64,000 bases of DNA from Pseudoips prasinana (GCA_951640165.1 OX621255.1:30230001-30294000); one strand, 5' to 3'. Positions 49,915 to 61,445 are shown, counted from the stretch's first letter. Made by a program: numbers and translations. The notes: a model not told the origin generated them from the letters alone.

Positions 49915-50245
49915 TACAGAATAAATGCTAAAACTTCTTATTATAAAAGTAAAATGAAATGGTAAAATATATTCCCCAACGCAAACGTTATAAGGCTGTG
50001 TCCACACTGTGACAAAGGTCAAGTTTGCAGTCAAAATATTGAACCTCCTCCAGCGCCCGCCCGCGGCCATTTTATTTTTAACCGTAATGGTCCTGTGAAA
50101 TTATGTGTTATGTATGTAAATTCAGAGGGATTTCGCCGCAAATATTTTCAGAAATCAATCGATAATACGGTAAAGTTATGTTACAACATTTTTGTATGGG
50201 ATACACTGCTACGTGGGTTCTTATATTTTTGTTCTTGTATTATAA

Positions 50246-50566
50246 TCTATACATATAATAAAATCGTAGGAAAGTCAAAACTATATATAGAATATTTAAA
50301 AAAACTGATACTTGGGGCGTGATCTACAATCGATATCGAAGGTAAAAATATAGTTTTTAGAATTTTTGTCTGTGTGTCTGTTTGTCTGTATGTATGTCCG
50401 GGCTAAACTCAAAAAATACTGCATGGATGTACTTCAAATTATGCATGAATATTACTACGAGGTCGGGTCAACATATAGGCTACATATTATCACGCTATCA
50501 CTTACGGGGGAGGAGCTATGATAATTTATAAAATTTAACGTGGGTAAAACCGCGGGGCACAACTAG
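50246..50566 (+). mobile_element. Non-autonomous Helitron (family B), complete
   Basis: A|TCTATACATATAATAAAATC start; end hairpin, GGCACAACTAG, then T. 321 bp. Close to 59954-60275 along its full length. Confidence 0.85.
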
Positions 50567-50636
50567 TATACCATAATTATGGTGTATCTCTTGTTGCACA
50601 CCTACTGCTATTAGTTATTGTTCAGCTCCTATCCAT

Positions 50637-50755
50637 CCTAAGGTTGACTGGAAGAGATCACTTTATGCGATAAGACCGCCCTTTGTACAACTTGTCTATG
50701 TAATAACTCATGTTGTATTTATTTTTATGGTCTACAATAAAGAGTATTTTATTCT
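50637..50755 (+). mobile_element. CR1-like LINE 3' UTR fragment
   Basis: GACTGGAAGAGATCACTTTA, GCGATAAGACCGCC and ACAATAAAGAGTATTTTATT match the 3' UTR found in reverse at 1310-1440. 5'-truncated. Confidence 0.7.
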
Positions 50756-51639
50756 ATTCTATAATTAAAAGTAGTTCTATAGAAAATTTGGTAGCGTTCT
50801 GTGTATGTGTGTATGTCCTGGGTACCCGCCTGATGTATACCTATAGATATAGAGAATGCATTAAAGTTTTTAAGAAAGAATTTGGTAGTAGTACTTCACT
50901 GTTTCACTTTCTGTTTCACTACAAAAATCGACACCTTAGTCTACAAAATAAAGATGCCGCCATGGACTAAGCACAACTTATTCTTTTAATAGTAACGCTT
51001 CTTTAGGCACTCTTTACTTGGCGAATAAGCCGGTGTTTGCGTGACGGTAACGTTACAAAAAATGTGATCGAGCTGGGCGAACGGAAGTTGAGAGGGAGGT
51101 ATAATTGAGTGAAGATAGAAAGAGAGAGAGAGAGAGTTACGTTTCGTATATTACTGAAGGTGTGCGAGCACACATTTTCTTTCTCGCTTTCTCTTATAGC
51201 AGTCATAGCTAAATACGTTTGAAGATTTACTTTAGTCGTGTGATCTAAAACAGCCTCGTTTTTTTAAAGAATACTCCAACATTAAGGATATAAATACACA
51301 CATGTAAGCCACGGACACAAAGCACGCCAGGATATTGATCAACTATACAGGTAAAATAAATCATAGGAGTGCAATTTTCATGATACAGAACAAAATTATA
51401 ATAAAAATACCAGTTCATCAAAAATGAAACAAAAATTGTTTCGCTTCCCAAATAAAATACTGATCGACTTTTTATATGGAAAGTTGCTATTTTTGGTGTG
51501 TTTTGCTAGTCCCTGCCCGTTTGTCTCGCAACTTGGATTACATTATTCAAGTTTAAGTAAAGATGCGTTATTAATTTTGGAATTTTGCAAAGCCTATGAC
51601 AGTCCACAATTACGTAGCTTTTTATTGGTGATATAATTT
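50756..51639. other. Unassigned stretch with GA microsatellite
   Basis: A short (GA)n run is at 51119-51135. Open frames of 60-90 codons on both strands are not recognised. Confidence 0.35.
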
Positions 51640-51726
51640 TGAAAATCGGTTAAGTAGATCCAAAGATTACCCCTTACAACGTCACAAACTCACAAACGTT
51701 ACCTCTTTGTAATATTAGTATATAGA
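51640..51726 (-). mobile_element. Helitron 5' fragment
   Basis: On the minus strand, A|TCTATATACTAATATTACAA begins a Helitron-like 5' region with GAGTTTGTGACGTTGTAAGG. The 3' end is missing. Confidence 0.5.
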
Positions 51727-51904
51727 TTTAAGCTCCTCAAGTTTCTTCCATATGTATGTTACACCTTTACAAATAATTGTCTTGGTAAATAATTGGTAGC
51801 AGCGATGCGACTATCTGGACAACCGTGCAACAAGTCTAGCAACTACAAACGCTTCCCTAACATGTGCCGCTTGCACACTAGTGTGGTCAAAGCCTTACGC
51901 TTCG

Positions 51905-52972
51905 TAGCGCACATAATCGTATTTAAATCGTTCCATCCGTTATAAGCTGCAACGTTAGATAGACACACATACACATGTTTAAATTTGTATAAACTTATCC
52001 TTTACTGCGAAATAGAAAGAAAGAAGCATGTTTTGGGGACGTAAACCATTATCGGCGGGCGTTGGTTTAAAAAAAAACATTTTTTTTTATTTACTTCAAG
52101 AGATTTGGGGAGAAAAGTGGACTAGTCTAAAATGAAAAGGGGACTTTGTCTAATCTGTGTAATAATTAGAATCTTATGTCATTAGTTTAGTTAGTTACCT
52201 TTATGAATAAGAGATGGCGTTGTACCGTGACGTCATATTTTTATGAATGGCGCTATTGAGATTTTCCTACGAAACATCACCTAAATTGTCTTGCTCTGGA
52301 CCCACGTGTTTTATTTTATTTTGGGACGTTGTACAGACTGTCTGAATTTATAAAGAGGAAATTTCTTTAGACGCAATGTGAACTTTTTGGTTAAACAAAA
52401 ATCATGGAACTCGCGTCACGTCATGCTTCCCATGAGCTATATGTATCCTACTAATATTATAAACGCGAAAGTTTGTAAATATGGATGGATGGATGTTTGT
52501 TACTCTTTCACGTAAAAACTACTGAATGGATTTGAATGAAACTTTACAATAATATAGCTTATACATCAGAATAACACATAGGCTACAATTTATAAAGGTA
52601 TTGTGTGAATTGTCCAAAATATGACGATAAGTAGGTATCAAGTAAGTAGGAAAAAATCTACCATCTGCGTGCTATTCCGGCGTGCACTGCCAAAACCGCT
52701 AGAGTACACATCCTACTAATATTATAAATGCCCAAGTTTGTGAGTATAGATGTATGGATGTATGTTTGTTACTCTTTTACGCCAAAACTACTTAAACGCG
52801 GGTGAAAGCGCGGGGCACAGCTAGTACTGTATATATATGTGTACTCTTTAGGTAAACGAAAAGCTTGAAACTCGCGTCACGTTTGCCATGAGCTATATGT
52901 ATGTATACCTAACTATTATATTGTAGATTACTTAGAAGTGTAAAAATAGTTATCACTTCTATCATATCTAAT
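51905..52972 (+). repeat. Local direct duplication, copy 1
   Basis: Contains two blocks, 51905-52440 and 52850-52972, that recur in the same order and orientation at 53231-53590 and 53635-53782. This copy carries an inserted Helitron (52446-52824) and an extra ~200 bp near 52170-52330. Confidence 0.75.
52446..52824 (+). mobile_element. Composite Helitron with two 5' ends
   Basis: Outer start A|TCCTACTAATATTATAAAC and end CTAG|T define 379 bp. A second full 5' terminus (A|TCCTACTAATATTATAAATG) lies near 52714, giving an inner 112-bp unit that shares the 3' hairpin. The split copy at 7049-10106 has the same junction sequence (CCGGCGTGCACTGCCAAAAC), so the composite was copied as one unit. Confidence 0.82.
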
Positions 52973-52974
52973 AT

Positions 52975-53230
52975 AGCTAAAATTAAGATAATTAAACCTA
53001 CACATGATCCTTGACAATAACTTAATTTAAGTTAGCTAAATATCGTTACTATTATAAAATAAATCTTATTGTAAATTATTTCCTACAATCCGTGTACCTA
53101 AATATCTATATGTACCTAGGAATAATTAAAAATTAATATATATTACTACGAACATGTTCTGACTATTATTTACAAGCGCTTTTTTAAAGTCTACGTGAAT
53201 TAAATCCTTTTTTATTTTATTTATTATTTT
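52975..53230 (+). mobile_element. LINE 3' UTR fragment (family L3)
   Basis: Same sequence as 36960-37200 and the reverse of 25770-25990 (AATCCGTGTACCTAAATATC, GAACATGTTCTGACTATTAT). It lies between the two copies of the local duplication. Confidence 0.7.
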
Positions 53231-53782
53231 GTACATCATCGTATTTAAATCGTTTCATCCATTATAAGCTGCAATGTTAGATAGACGCACAGACACAATG
53301 TCCAATTTTGAATAAACTTATCCTTTAACTCCAAAATAGAAAGAAGTAAGATTTGGGAACGTAACATATTATCGGTGGGCGTTGTCTTACAAAATAAATT
53401 GCAATTTTTTTTTTACTTCTAGAGCTTAGAAATTTAAATTGGGGAAAAAAAGTGGAGTAGTCTAAAATGAAAAGAGGACTGTCTGAATTTATGAAGTGAA
53501 TTTTTTTATTAGACGCGATGTGAACTTTATGATTAAATAAAAATCATGGAACTCGCGTCACGTCATTTTTCCCATGGGCTATATGCATACTGTATAATAT
53601 CTACGCGAGTTTCACGCTTATAGTTTATCCAAGTACACAGATATCTTTTTGGATAAACGATAAGCGTGAAACTCGCGTCAACCTCACGTCACGTTTGCCA
53701 TGAGCTATATGTATGTATACCTAACTATTATACTGTAGATTACTTAGATTAGAAGTGTAAAAATAGTTATCACTTCTATCGG
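53231..53782 (+). repeat. Local direct duplication, copy 2
   Basis: Second copy, without the Helitron. A short inverted repeat (CGAGTTTCACGCTTATAGTT / GATAAGCGTGAAACTCGCG) lies at 53604-53675. Confidence 0.75.
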
Positions 53783-53966
53783 CAGTCCCCAAAGACAGGG
53801 GAAACGTGGAGAGTACAATCAATGGCAATGTCTAATTCAACTCTCCTGTAGTTGAGGTATCTGAGCTCGTATGTGGCACATGTAACTACTCGTAATCTTC
53901 TTAATGACTGACCTACGTGAGCACACCTGCCAGATAGTTATAACTGATTGCTTATTATTTGGACTG

Positions 53967-54160
53967 CACGTGTGGCACAGCGGCTAAGACAGTCGTCTCG
54001 CCACTTCGTGTCCCGGGTTCAATTCCCGCGCCGGACAACTATTTGTGTTTAACACAAATAGGGTTTGGATTTAAGTGGTGGCGGTCTATTACATGTTTGT
54101 AAAGTACCCCGCGACATAGGGATTAGATGTCATAGTGCTTGCGTGGTCTTTTTTAAAAAA
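53967..54160 (+). mobile_element. tRNA-headed SINE (family S1)
   Basis: CACGTGTGGCACAGCGGCTA (A-box region), GGGTTCAATTCCCGCGCC (B box), body TACCCCGCGACATAGGGATT and an A/T-rich tail. Not a tRNA gene: no folded anticodon arm. Confidence 0.8.
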
Positions 54161-54499
54161 AATATTGCCGCTGGGGGTCAGGTTTTCAATTATTCATGTC
54201 GAACTTACAGCGCCTCTGTAATTAAAAATTACAGGTAATAGTCAAAACTATAGTCTGTAATGTACTGAAGTATAGGCCTTAATTAACCAGTCTTATATTA
54301 GTCGTATGTTAAATATCATAATAGTTGGGTTGAAATGTATTTTTAAGCTTTAAACCAGTCACCATTTCTATTAAAAACTGGATGACACGTCGCGTCAAAG
54401 CAGGCTGTAATCACTTCCCTTTGAACGTCCTAATGAGATTCCTTCCGATAGTTCCACCTAGGTAAAGCTGCGTTTACAGTGCAAACGCAGCTTTACTGG

Positions 54500-54795
54500 T
54501 GTTAGTTTAGTTTATTTATTCATTAACAATTTGCATTGTGTCTTAAATCCATTTAGAATACATATTAAACGTTAAACGCGAACCACACATTTATGTCAGT
54601 TAAAAAAAGCAAACAAAACAAAAGAATTACATTTATTCGACATACATACAAAAAGATGGTAAAGAGATTATTGTTTAACTCGGTAATACACAATATACGA
54701 ATACTATACTATACAAAAATACATATTATTTAATCAATGATGAGTCTCGGTGTGCTGGTGTGTGTCAAAAAGGAGTTAGCTCAGCATTTTGCTGC
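54500..54795 (-). mobile_element. LINE-like 3' end fragment, minus strand (tentative)
   Basis: The T-rich start (GTTTATTTATTCATTAACAA) and the GAGTTAGCTCAGCATTTTGC block recall the region 57755-58085 (CCACAGTTCAGCATTCTGCC). The hAT element at 54804 inserted at its edge. Clade unknown. Confidence 0.4.
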
Positions 54796-54803
54796 AGCCA
54801 GGG

Positions 54804-56286
54804 CAGTGGCGTAGCTAGCATAGGTGGCACCCGGGGCGGAGTTCATAGGTGTCACCCCAAAACTCAATCGAAACTGTTAAAGTAAAAAAAATTATAATCA
54901 TTTACGTTTTATTAAAATACGAGTACCTATTAAAAATATTTGTATATTATGTGAAACAAATTTAGTTTGATAAAAATAAAAATTAAAAATTTCGTCCTTC
55001 TAGATTTGACACTAGCAAACTCCGAAATCACGTCTTCAAAATGTATATTTTGTGTTAAAATATCAAGATTGTCTAATCTGGTTTCAGTCATTGTAGACCG
55101 CAAGTAATTTTTAATTAATTTTAATTTGCTGAAACTTCTCTCACATGAAGCAACTGATGCACATATTGTTATAAATAACTTTAGTGCGACCGTTAGATTC
55201 GGAAGAGATTCTGTAAAATTCCATTCCACAATAAATTTCAAAAAGTCCAGTGTCACCCAATTAGAGACAGTAATATTAGCCGCTTTTAAATGTCTTCTCA
55301 ATCTTGGTATTTCTAAAAGGTGTTGTGTTTCTGATACTTCATCGTAAAGGTTAATAAATTTTGATATAGCAAATTTTAACTGTTCAGTGTTTGCCGAAAG
55401 CAAGGTATTTGATTGCACAACCTCAAACAATGAAGCTACTCTTTAATGGACTTTGAGAAACTAATATCGTAAAACGTGTAGAAATATAAATAAAATCTTC
55501 TTACGCCAGCAAAGCCTTTAAAAGCTATTTTAATAAACAAGTACCTTTAGTAGATAGTAATACTTGCCCAGGCTAAACAAAAAAATATTACTGCAATCCT
55601 TCTAAAATACATTCTGTAGGTACCTATGTATCATTTAGGATGGCTCAATAATATAGTTTTAAAATACACAGTAATTAAAAGAGAATAAAATAATCGAAAG
55701 GTTTTTCAAAATAATCTAAGATACTGCTATTAGATACTAAATGAATTAAGAATGTAAGTATTACCTGTAATAACAAAAATACTTCACTCACCTTGTTTAT
55801 TTTCTTCAAGAATCGATTATATTAAATCGGTTTTTATACAAAAAATGATGTTTATAATATCTAATAATTAACAAACACTTTGTCCTAGACGTTCACACGT
55901 TCACGTAAGAGAATATTGAAATGAATGCGGTCGGAAACAAAAAAAAAGGCCCATTCCACAATACAAGTGACGAGCGCTCTATCGAGGGAATCCCCTGACT
56001 AGCGTTGGTTATGCGCGAACGGGGTATTAAATTTTGGGGGCATCCCTAATCGATTGACAGTGTGCACATTGGTTTTTTTTCTAAATATCAATTTATTATG
56101 CTCGTGGTACGATATTATAGTTATCTAGATAATTTTATTAGTGGCGGTTATGCTCTCTGCCACAGATTTACGATTTTTTATAGATAGAAAGAACTATAAC
56201 TGATGGTCGTAGTCAGGCTCGGGGTGTCACCCCAAACGGGTGACACCCGGGGCGGGCCGCCCCCCCCCCCCTTAGCTACGCGACTG
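54804..56286 (-). mobile_element. hAT transposon, internally decayed, 1.48 kb
   Basis: The ends CAGTGGCGTAGCTA (left) and the complement of TAGCTACGCGACTG (right) are inverted and both are followed inward by GGTGGCACCCGGGGC-like sequence. Flanks AGCCAGGG (54796-54803) and GGCCAGGG (56287-56294) match at 7 of 8 positions, an 8-bp hAT target duplication. Only the C-terminal part of a transposase remains. A C-homopolymer at 56261-56272 may be assembly noise. Confidence 0.82.
54930..55430 (-). pseudogene. hAT transposase C-terminal remnant
   Basis: A 166-codon minus-strand frame whose core LPNLTVALKLFITICASV and ASCERSFSKLKLIKNYLRST is the hAT C-terminal dimerisation domain of the zinc-finger MYM-like group. 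The N-terminal zinc finger and the catalytic region are missing, so it cannot transpose. Sequence after SEFASVKSRR is low-complexity. It lies within inverted ends that match hAT, which supports the call. Confidence 0.85.
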
Positions 56287-56632
56287 GGCCAGGGTAAAGT
56301 CACCTGGCCTGATTTTCAGCTTAAACTAGTATCAACAACAGGCGAACTACAATATATATTTTTTTTCAACAACTGCGTTTTTTTAATATTTTTGTAACTT
56401 TTCGTGTAGAGCTTAAAGTATATAATTGACGTCGGATGATTAATTGTTAGGTTTAATTCTTAAAACATAAAAAGATGTTACGTTTAAAGTCTATGTCGGT
56501 CCTAAATGGGTGGTTAATTCATATTATCAGCTAGTCGTCCTGAAAACTTACAGCATATTGTCTACTGACAATTTTACATAAAAAAATATTTTATATTTTA
56601 TAACCTCTTCATCTTATTCTGACTGATTCGAC

Positions 56633-56830
56633 TGCCCGTGTGGCGCAGCGGCTAACACAGTCGACTCGCCGCTTCGTGTGGCGGGTGCGTGTCCCGCGCT
56701 TGACATCTATTTGTGTGACCCATAAATAGTTGTTCTGAGTCTGGATGTAATTTGTGTCCGTCTATTATATGTTTGTAAAGTACCCCGCGACACAGGGATT
56801 ATTTCATTAGTGCGGGCGTTGCTTATAAAA
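56633..56830 (+). mobile_element. tRNA-headed SINE (family S1)
   Basis: CCGTGTGGCGCAGCGGCTAA head, TACCCCGCGACACAGGGATT body and TGCGGGCGTTGCTTATAAAA tail. The B box is altered (GGCGGGTGCGTGTCCC). Confidence 0.78.
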
Positions 56831-57092
56831 AAATCTGTTAGATCAAAGGAAAAGAAAAAAGGAAACAATCTCTCTAGGTACTATGAGCACCCTACTGCTA
56901 TACATTCAGTCAAAAAAGTATCGGGAATGGATGATTTGTTTATGGTTCCAAATTCATTTTTTTTTGTTGTTGTTAGATTGGCACAACAACTGTTTTCCAT
57001 TTTGGCGCGGAGTTTGAGTTGCATCTGTTATTTATATTAAATACAGTGCTGTTTTAGTAATATCATATGTAGTGTGTATTGCGAATTTCATA

Positions 57093-57380
57093 ATGGACAA
57101 AAATATCGAACAAAGAGTTTGTCTTAAATTTTGCATCGCTAATGGAATTTCGTGTTCGGAGTCACTGAAAATGTTACAGAAGGCTTACGGTGAATCGACT
57201 TTATCAAAAACTCGTGCTTATGAGTGGTTCAAAGCGTTCAAAAGCGGTCGAGATGTGATGAAAGACTTGCCTCGCTCTGGTAGGCCATCAACGTCTGCAA
57301 CTGAAGTTAACATCGCAAAAGTGAAGGAAATAGTGACTGAAAATCCTCATTCAACTCTGAGAGAAATAGCCTTAGTCTAG
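57093..57380 (+). pseudogene. mariner-family transposase N-terminal fragment
   Basis: ATG at 57093 (MDKNIEQRVCLKFCIANGIS) opens 95 codons with the paired helix-turn-helix DNA-binding part of a mariner transposase: SKTRAYEWFKAFKSGRDVM, LPRSGRPSTSA and STLREIA. The frame ends at TAG 57378-57380, and no D,D34D catalytic part follows. A different subfamily from the mariner at 37692. The downstream junction runs into a SINE tail (57386-57470). Confidence 0.8.
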
Positions 57381-57385
57381 AGTAG

Positions 57386-57470
57386 TATTTATCAGTTGTC
57401 TGGTTGCCACAGTATACAGGCTGTGCTTAGTTTGGGATAAGATAACAGTGGGTTAGTTGTTCCAAGATAT
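57386..57470 (+). mobile_element. S2-related SINE tail fragment
   Basis: TATTTATCAGTTGTCTGGTT and AGGCTGTGCTTAGTTTGGGA resemble the SINE tail at 36755-36800. Confidence 0.45.
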
Positions 57471-57754
57471 TTATTTATGTAATGGGCGGTCTGAACTACT
57501 CTGACATTAGTATTACCGTTTTTAAAATTGTGTCTCGTCCGTCGAATATATATTTCGTAAACGCTTGAAGCTTTTTTCCTAGAAGCCTGCAAACGGTTGC
57601 AAAAAGTAGAAATACCGTATTTAATGGCATCTCTCATACAAGCGTTGTGTGGTAGTCAACGCCACGTCAGTGTTATTGCACGAAAGTTGTACTACGAAAA
57701 CTGCCCTTACTTCCAAAGTAGTAAAGACAATGTCAAGATTACAGTGATGGCTAA
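57471..57754. other. Unassigned stretch
   Basis: Open 81-codon minus frame (57392-57637) with LINE-like composition but no motif I can name. Confidence 0.3.
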
Positions 57755-58085
57755 AAAAGAAAGAAAGAATATATATTTATTAGACACAAGGTACATCAGT
57801 ATAAATTAAATAAAAGTAATAGGGGTACAACACACAGAAGAATACATAAAAAAAAAAATGATACTTATAAATAACAATTAATACATTTTTCTACTATACT
57901 AAGCACCTTTGTGACTAAAAGGCCACAGTTCAGCATTCTGCCACAGATGACTGTAGCGCTGATTTTCAACTGTGGCCAAGCTAGCATGATGCTCGCAGTC
58001 ATAGACTGGTGTATGCTTTCTGAGATTTCATTGGACGAACGCTGTTGAGAGATGAGTCTCCGTCGCTACGCAGGTGTCTAAGCCT
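57755..58085 (-). mobile_element. LINE-like 3' fragment, minus strand (tentative)
   Basis: Starts with an AAAGAAAGAATATATATTTA-type tail and shares a CAGCATTCTGCCACAG block with 54780-54800. Minus-strand reading gives short peptide blocks (KAYTSL) but no catalytic motif. Confidence 0.35.
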
Positions 58086-58394
58086 TTTTTTAACATCACA
58101 TTTAAAGTTCGTCAAGGAGGCTTTTACTGCTTCAGATAAAGGAGGCGAGCGAGGACTCAAGTCGTCTACCAAAAATAAACTACAAATTAATTACCCGCAA
58201 TGGAAGACACCCCCTTTAGGATTCGAACCTTGACTCTGGGTGGTTACTAACACGTGGGGCCCATATTTTTAGGGAAGTTTTGTTCAACTGTCGCTCAACG
58301 TTAGTAGGGGAAGACGCGAGCTACTCGCCCGATTGAGGATCGGAGGGAGGGATGGTACGAATGCAAACAAAGGATTATGACGTAAGTGATAGAC

Positions 58395-58680
58395 CCACGG
58401 TCAGTATATTGATGGATCATCTAACTGGTTTAATTTCTGCGGGTCAGCATATTTATTTATTTATTATTTATTTTATTTTATTTTAAACTTTTTGCACATA
58501 TGGGTACAAAGGCGGACTTAATGCCTAAGGCATTTTCTCCCAGTGAACCTTAAGGTGGTGCAGAGATAATTAGATAGGAGCATATTCTTAAGGGCACGCC
58601 CAACAGTTGTAGTCATTGGACAAGAGCTGATAATCCAGAATCAGAGGCCTACTGGGCGGGGTGAACAACTTAATGAAAGA
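58395..58680 (+). repeat. SINE-like repeat S3, split by a LINE tail
   Basis: The S3 sequence is broken at 58446 and resumes after 58586 (GGGCACGCCCAACAGTTGTA, AATCAGAGGCCTACTGGGCG). The insert is described separately. Confidence 0.6.
58454..58578 (-). mobile_element. LINE 3' tail inserted in S3, 8-bp target duplication
   Basis: A 125-bp minus-strand insert with a TTTATTTATTTATTATTTAT-type tail and CGGACTTAATGCCTAAGGCA. It is flanked by AGCATATT at 58446-58453 and 58579-58586. Confidence 0.8.
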
Positions 58681-58962
58681 AAGAAAGTTCAAATGTATCA
58701 ACCACCATGGCGTCAGCTATACTTACCTACTTGAGATAACGATAGTCCCCGATTTTAACTAGCCACTCTACGCTAATTACATGTGGGGTAGAAATTAAAT
58801 GTTTTCATTTGTTTAATTAGATTAGTCCCTTTTCAAAAGGCAGATGTGCGGCCGGAAATTTAATTGTGGTATGCAATAAAGCTCCAATGTGTGACATTCC
58901 TTAAGCTTGCAAATAGGTATGAGTTAGGTGTGAGGAAAGGTTGAATAGGTTTAATAATATTA

Positions 58963-59370
58963 TATCATGATTTTGCCAGCTGAAAGACGTCAACTGCTGT
59001 ACAAAGGCCCCCAGGGATCCAAATAATTGCCGGAATTGCGATAGCGGGTATCGCATCGTACAGCGCCTTCCAGCGAGCCTCACAAGATTGCTGATCCTCA
59101 TTATTGAGGACCTGCCCATGCTGTATCTTTCGATTCGTGGTCACCATTCAAGAACTTAGTGGCCAGAAGCCGTCGGTGGTTCTACGAACGATGTGGGCTG
59201 CCCACCTTCGGTTGGGCAATTCTTCGGGCTATTTTGATTTCTATTTTTCTGATTTTATGTCGCATGGAAATTCCGAGCATAACACTCTCCATTGCTCTTT
59301 GAGTGAAGACATTGAATCTTCTTATTAGTGCCACAGTAAGCGATCATCATTGGCATCTGACAATGTTGTA
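58963..59370 (-). mobile_element. RTE 3' fragment, ~400 bp
   Basis: Minus-strand match to the RTE C-terminal coding region (including the codons for RRLKVTQRAMERAML) through its tail. Several indels and stops, so old. Confidence 0.8.
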
Positions 59371-59599
59371 TACAAAGTTAAAAGCCATTCGTACCTGCCA
59401 TTTCCCTTTACAAATTGTTTATTTTGTTTCCTCACCAGATTTAACAATACAGATATTGCCCACGATATGGTTTCGCTTTTATAAATAAACCTGTTATTGT
59501 ACAAGTTATGACGCTGGAAAAATTTATAAAAATGTCTAATCCAAACTAGTATAAATAAATGTCTGGTAAACAAGCTGTTCTAGAAAAAGGTTCTGGATG

Positions 59600-59722
59600 G
59601 CATGTCAATACTGCCAACCCGCACTGGGCCAGCGTGGTAGAATATGGCCTATGCCCTGTCAATATGGGAGGAGGCCCTTGCCCTGCAGTGCCATAGTCAT
59701 GGGCTGCATCACCATCATCATC
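59600..59722 (+). mobile_element. Second RTE-type tail
   Basis: GCCAACCCGCACTGGGCCAG, GGGAGGAGGCCCTTGCCCTG, then CACCATCATCATCAAAG. It resembles the end of a different RTE-like LINE from that at 43384. No coding motif beyond the last few codons. Confidence 0.5.
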
Positions 59723-59953
59723 AAAGAAATCCGGCGATATGAAAAAAATAAAATTAAACATAACATATTTATCTTTGTGGTATGACTGCTGAAAAATATA
59801 TCGATGTGGTTACATTTTGAAGAAAGAAATTGATTTTGTCAATGTTAGTATTGTATTCTTTTCACATGTATTTGTAAACATCGAGACAGTATCGGCAGTA
59901 GAGATTCTCTTTAAATTAAATTACTGATAGAAATTCACTGTTCTACATCTTAA

Positions 59954-60275
59954 TCTATACATATAATAAAATCGTAGGAAAGTCAAAACTGTACATTGAA
60001 TATTTTTTTTTAAAGGATACTTGGGGCGTGATCTACAATCGATATTGAAGCCAAAAATATAGTTTTTAGACTTTTTGTCTGTGTGTCTGTTTGTCTGTAT
60101 GTATGTCCGGGATAAACTCAAAAAGTACTGCATGGATTTACTTCAAATTTTGCATGAATATTACTAAGATGCCGGGTCAACATATAGGCTACATATTATC
60201 ACGGTATCACCTACGGCAGAGGAGCTGTGATAATTTATAAAATTTAACGCGGGTAAAACCGCAGGGCACAGCTAG
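59954..60275 (+). mobile_element. Non-autonomous Helitron (family B), complete
   Basis: A|TCTATACATATAATAAAATC start, hairpin CGCGGGTAAAACCGCAG, GGCACAGCTAG, then T. 322 bp, nearly the same as 50246-50566. Confidence 0.85.
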
Positions 60276-60356
60276 TAACTAATAATAATATTTTTTTTTT
60301 ATTTATTTAATAACATGATAAATAACACAAAAATGCAAGTCAATGTCCCCTATAGT

Positions 60357-60391
60357 ATGTGTGTGTGTACACACACACACACACACACACA
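60357..60391. repeat. (TG)n/(CA)n microsatellite
   Basis: A TG run joins a longer CA run at TACACA, making the whole self-complementary. Confidence 0.9.
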
Positions 60392-61445
60392 TTTCTTTTG
60401 TGTTAAACAATTCTTTCCCCTATAATTGTACGTGCTTTTTAACGTTGTATTTCTATTCAACGCTCCTTAGTTCATTTTAGTATTAATTCTCCGCCGCTTT
60501 AAACCAGTTCGGTAGCCGCCGAGCGGTCGCTAAGCAAAACCGGTTGGGAAGCGTGAGCCGCCGAGCGGGGATTTAGCGAACGTTGGGAGGTCAGACTCAG
60601 ATTGCACTCATTGCGATAGCACGTACGCACTCACTTAAAAAGAAACGTTATATTTTTCTTAGTCGCGTCGTGTAACATCTTCAAGTTGAAGTGAATCTTC
60701 ATTCACAAATAGTTATTAGTTTAACAAGTTAATTTCAATCAGTGTTAACCCCATATTGAGTAAGTGTTGATTAGTATTTAGTTCTCATCTCATGTAGGGT
60801 ATTGTAACGTGTAACGGCCACCTTTATTTGACCTTGTGGCAAATACCACGTCAACTTCATATTGTGCCTTATGCCTACAATGTAAATTAATATTATGTGC
60901 GGTGCTTCACACTACACATAATACAATGTTTCCTATTTGTAAACTCCGCTTCTGCCTGTGACAATTGCACACATTCGCCTTATGCGTAATTGGTACTCCC
61001 GCTTCCTCATCATCATTACGCGGTCACAGTCAGGAGAGGATTGAGGTTAAAAGAATATTTCATTTAGTGGACTTCAATTCCCAGGGTCCAAAGTTCGGCC
61101 TACGAGGGTCCAAAGTACGAATTGCAACTGTATCTCAACATCCGTCACCGTTAGCGACGAAGCCACACTTCAGACCAGCCCAATCCCTGTGGGTCATCCT
61201 CCGGCCTGCGTAATCCTCCTGGAACTCCGCGACATCTCCGTTAGCGACGAAGCCAGCCAGGAGAGTACTTGGCGCGCCTACCTCCATAGGGCATAATAAA
61301 TGACGGGCTTATAACCCATGACCATACTTTTGTTTAAAATAAATTTGTAAGTTTATTGAGTATAGTGATTTGTGTTTAATTATTTTCCAAACCACACCTC
61401 ATACGCTTCAAAGGGGAGGAGGCTTTGGTGTCTGTCACACAGTGT
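60392..61445. other. LTR-like or host non-coding block
   Basis: More G+C-rich in places, with short direct repeats (CCGTTAGCGACGAAGCCA near 61148 and 61230; GCCGCCGAGCGG near 60514 and 60559; GGGTCCAAAGT near 61083 and 61107). AAAATAAATTTG near 61337 could be a poly-A signal. It ends GTCTGTCACACA. It may be a solo LTR, but clean ends and target duplication are not seen. Confidence 0.3.

Noticed and set aside
53967..54040. Possible tRNA gene
   Set aside because: Belongs to the repeated S1 SINE family seen at 203, 461 and 56633.
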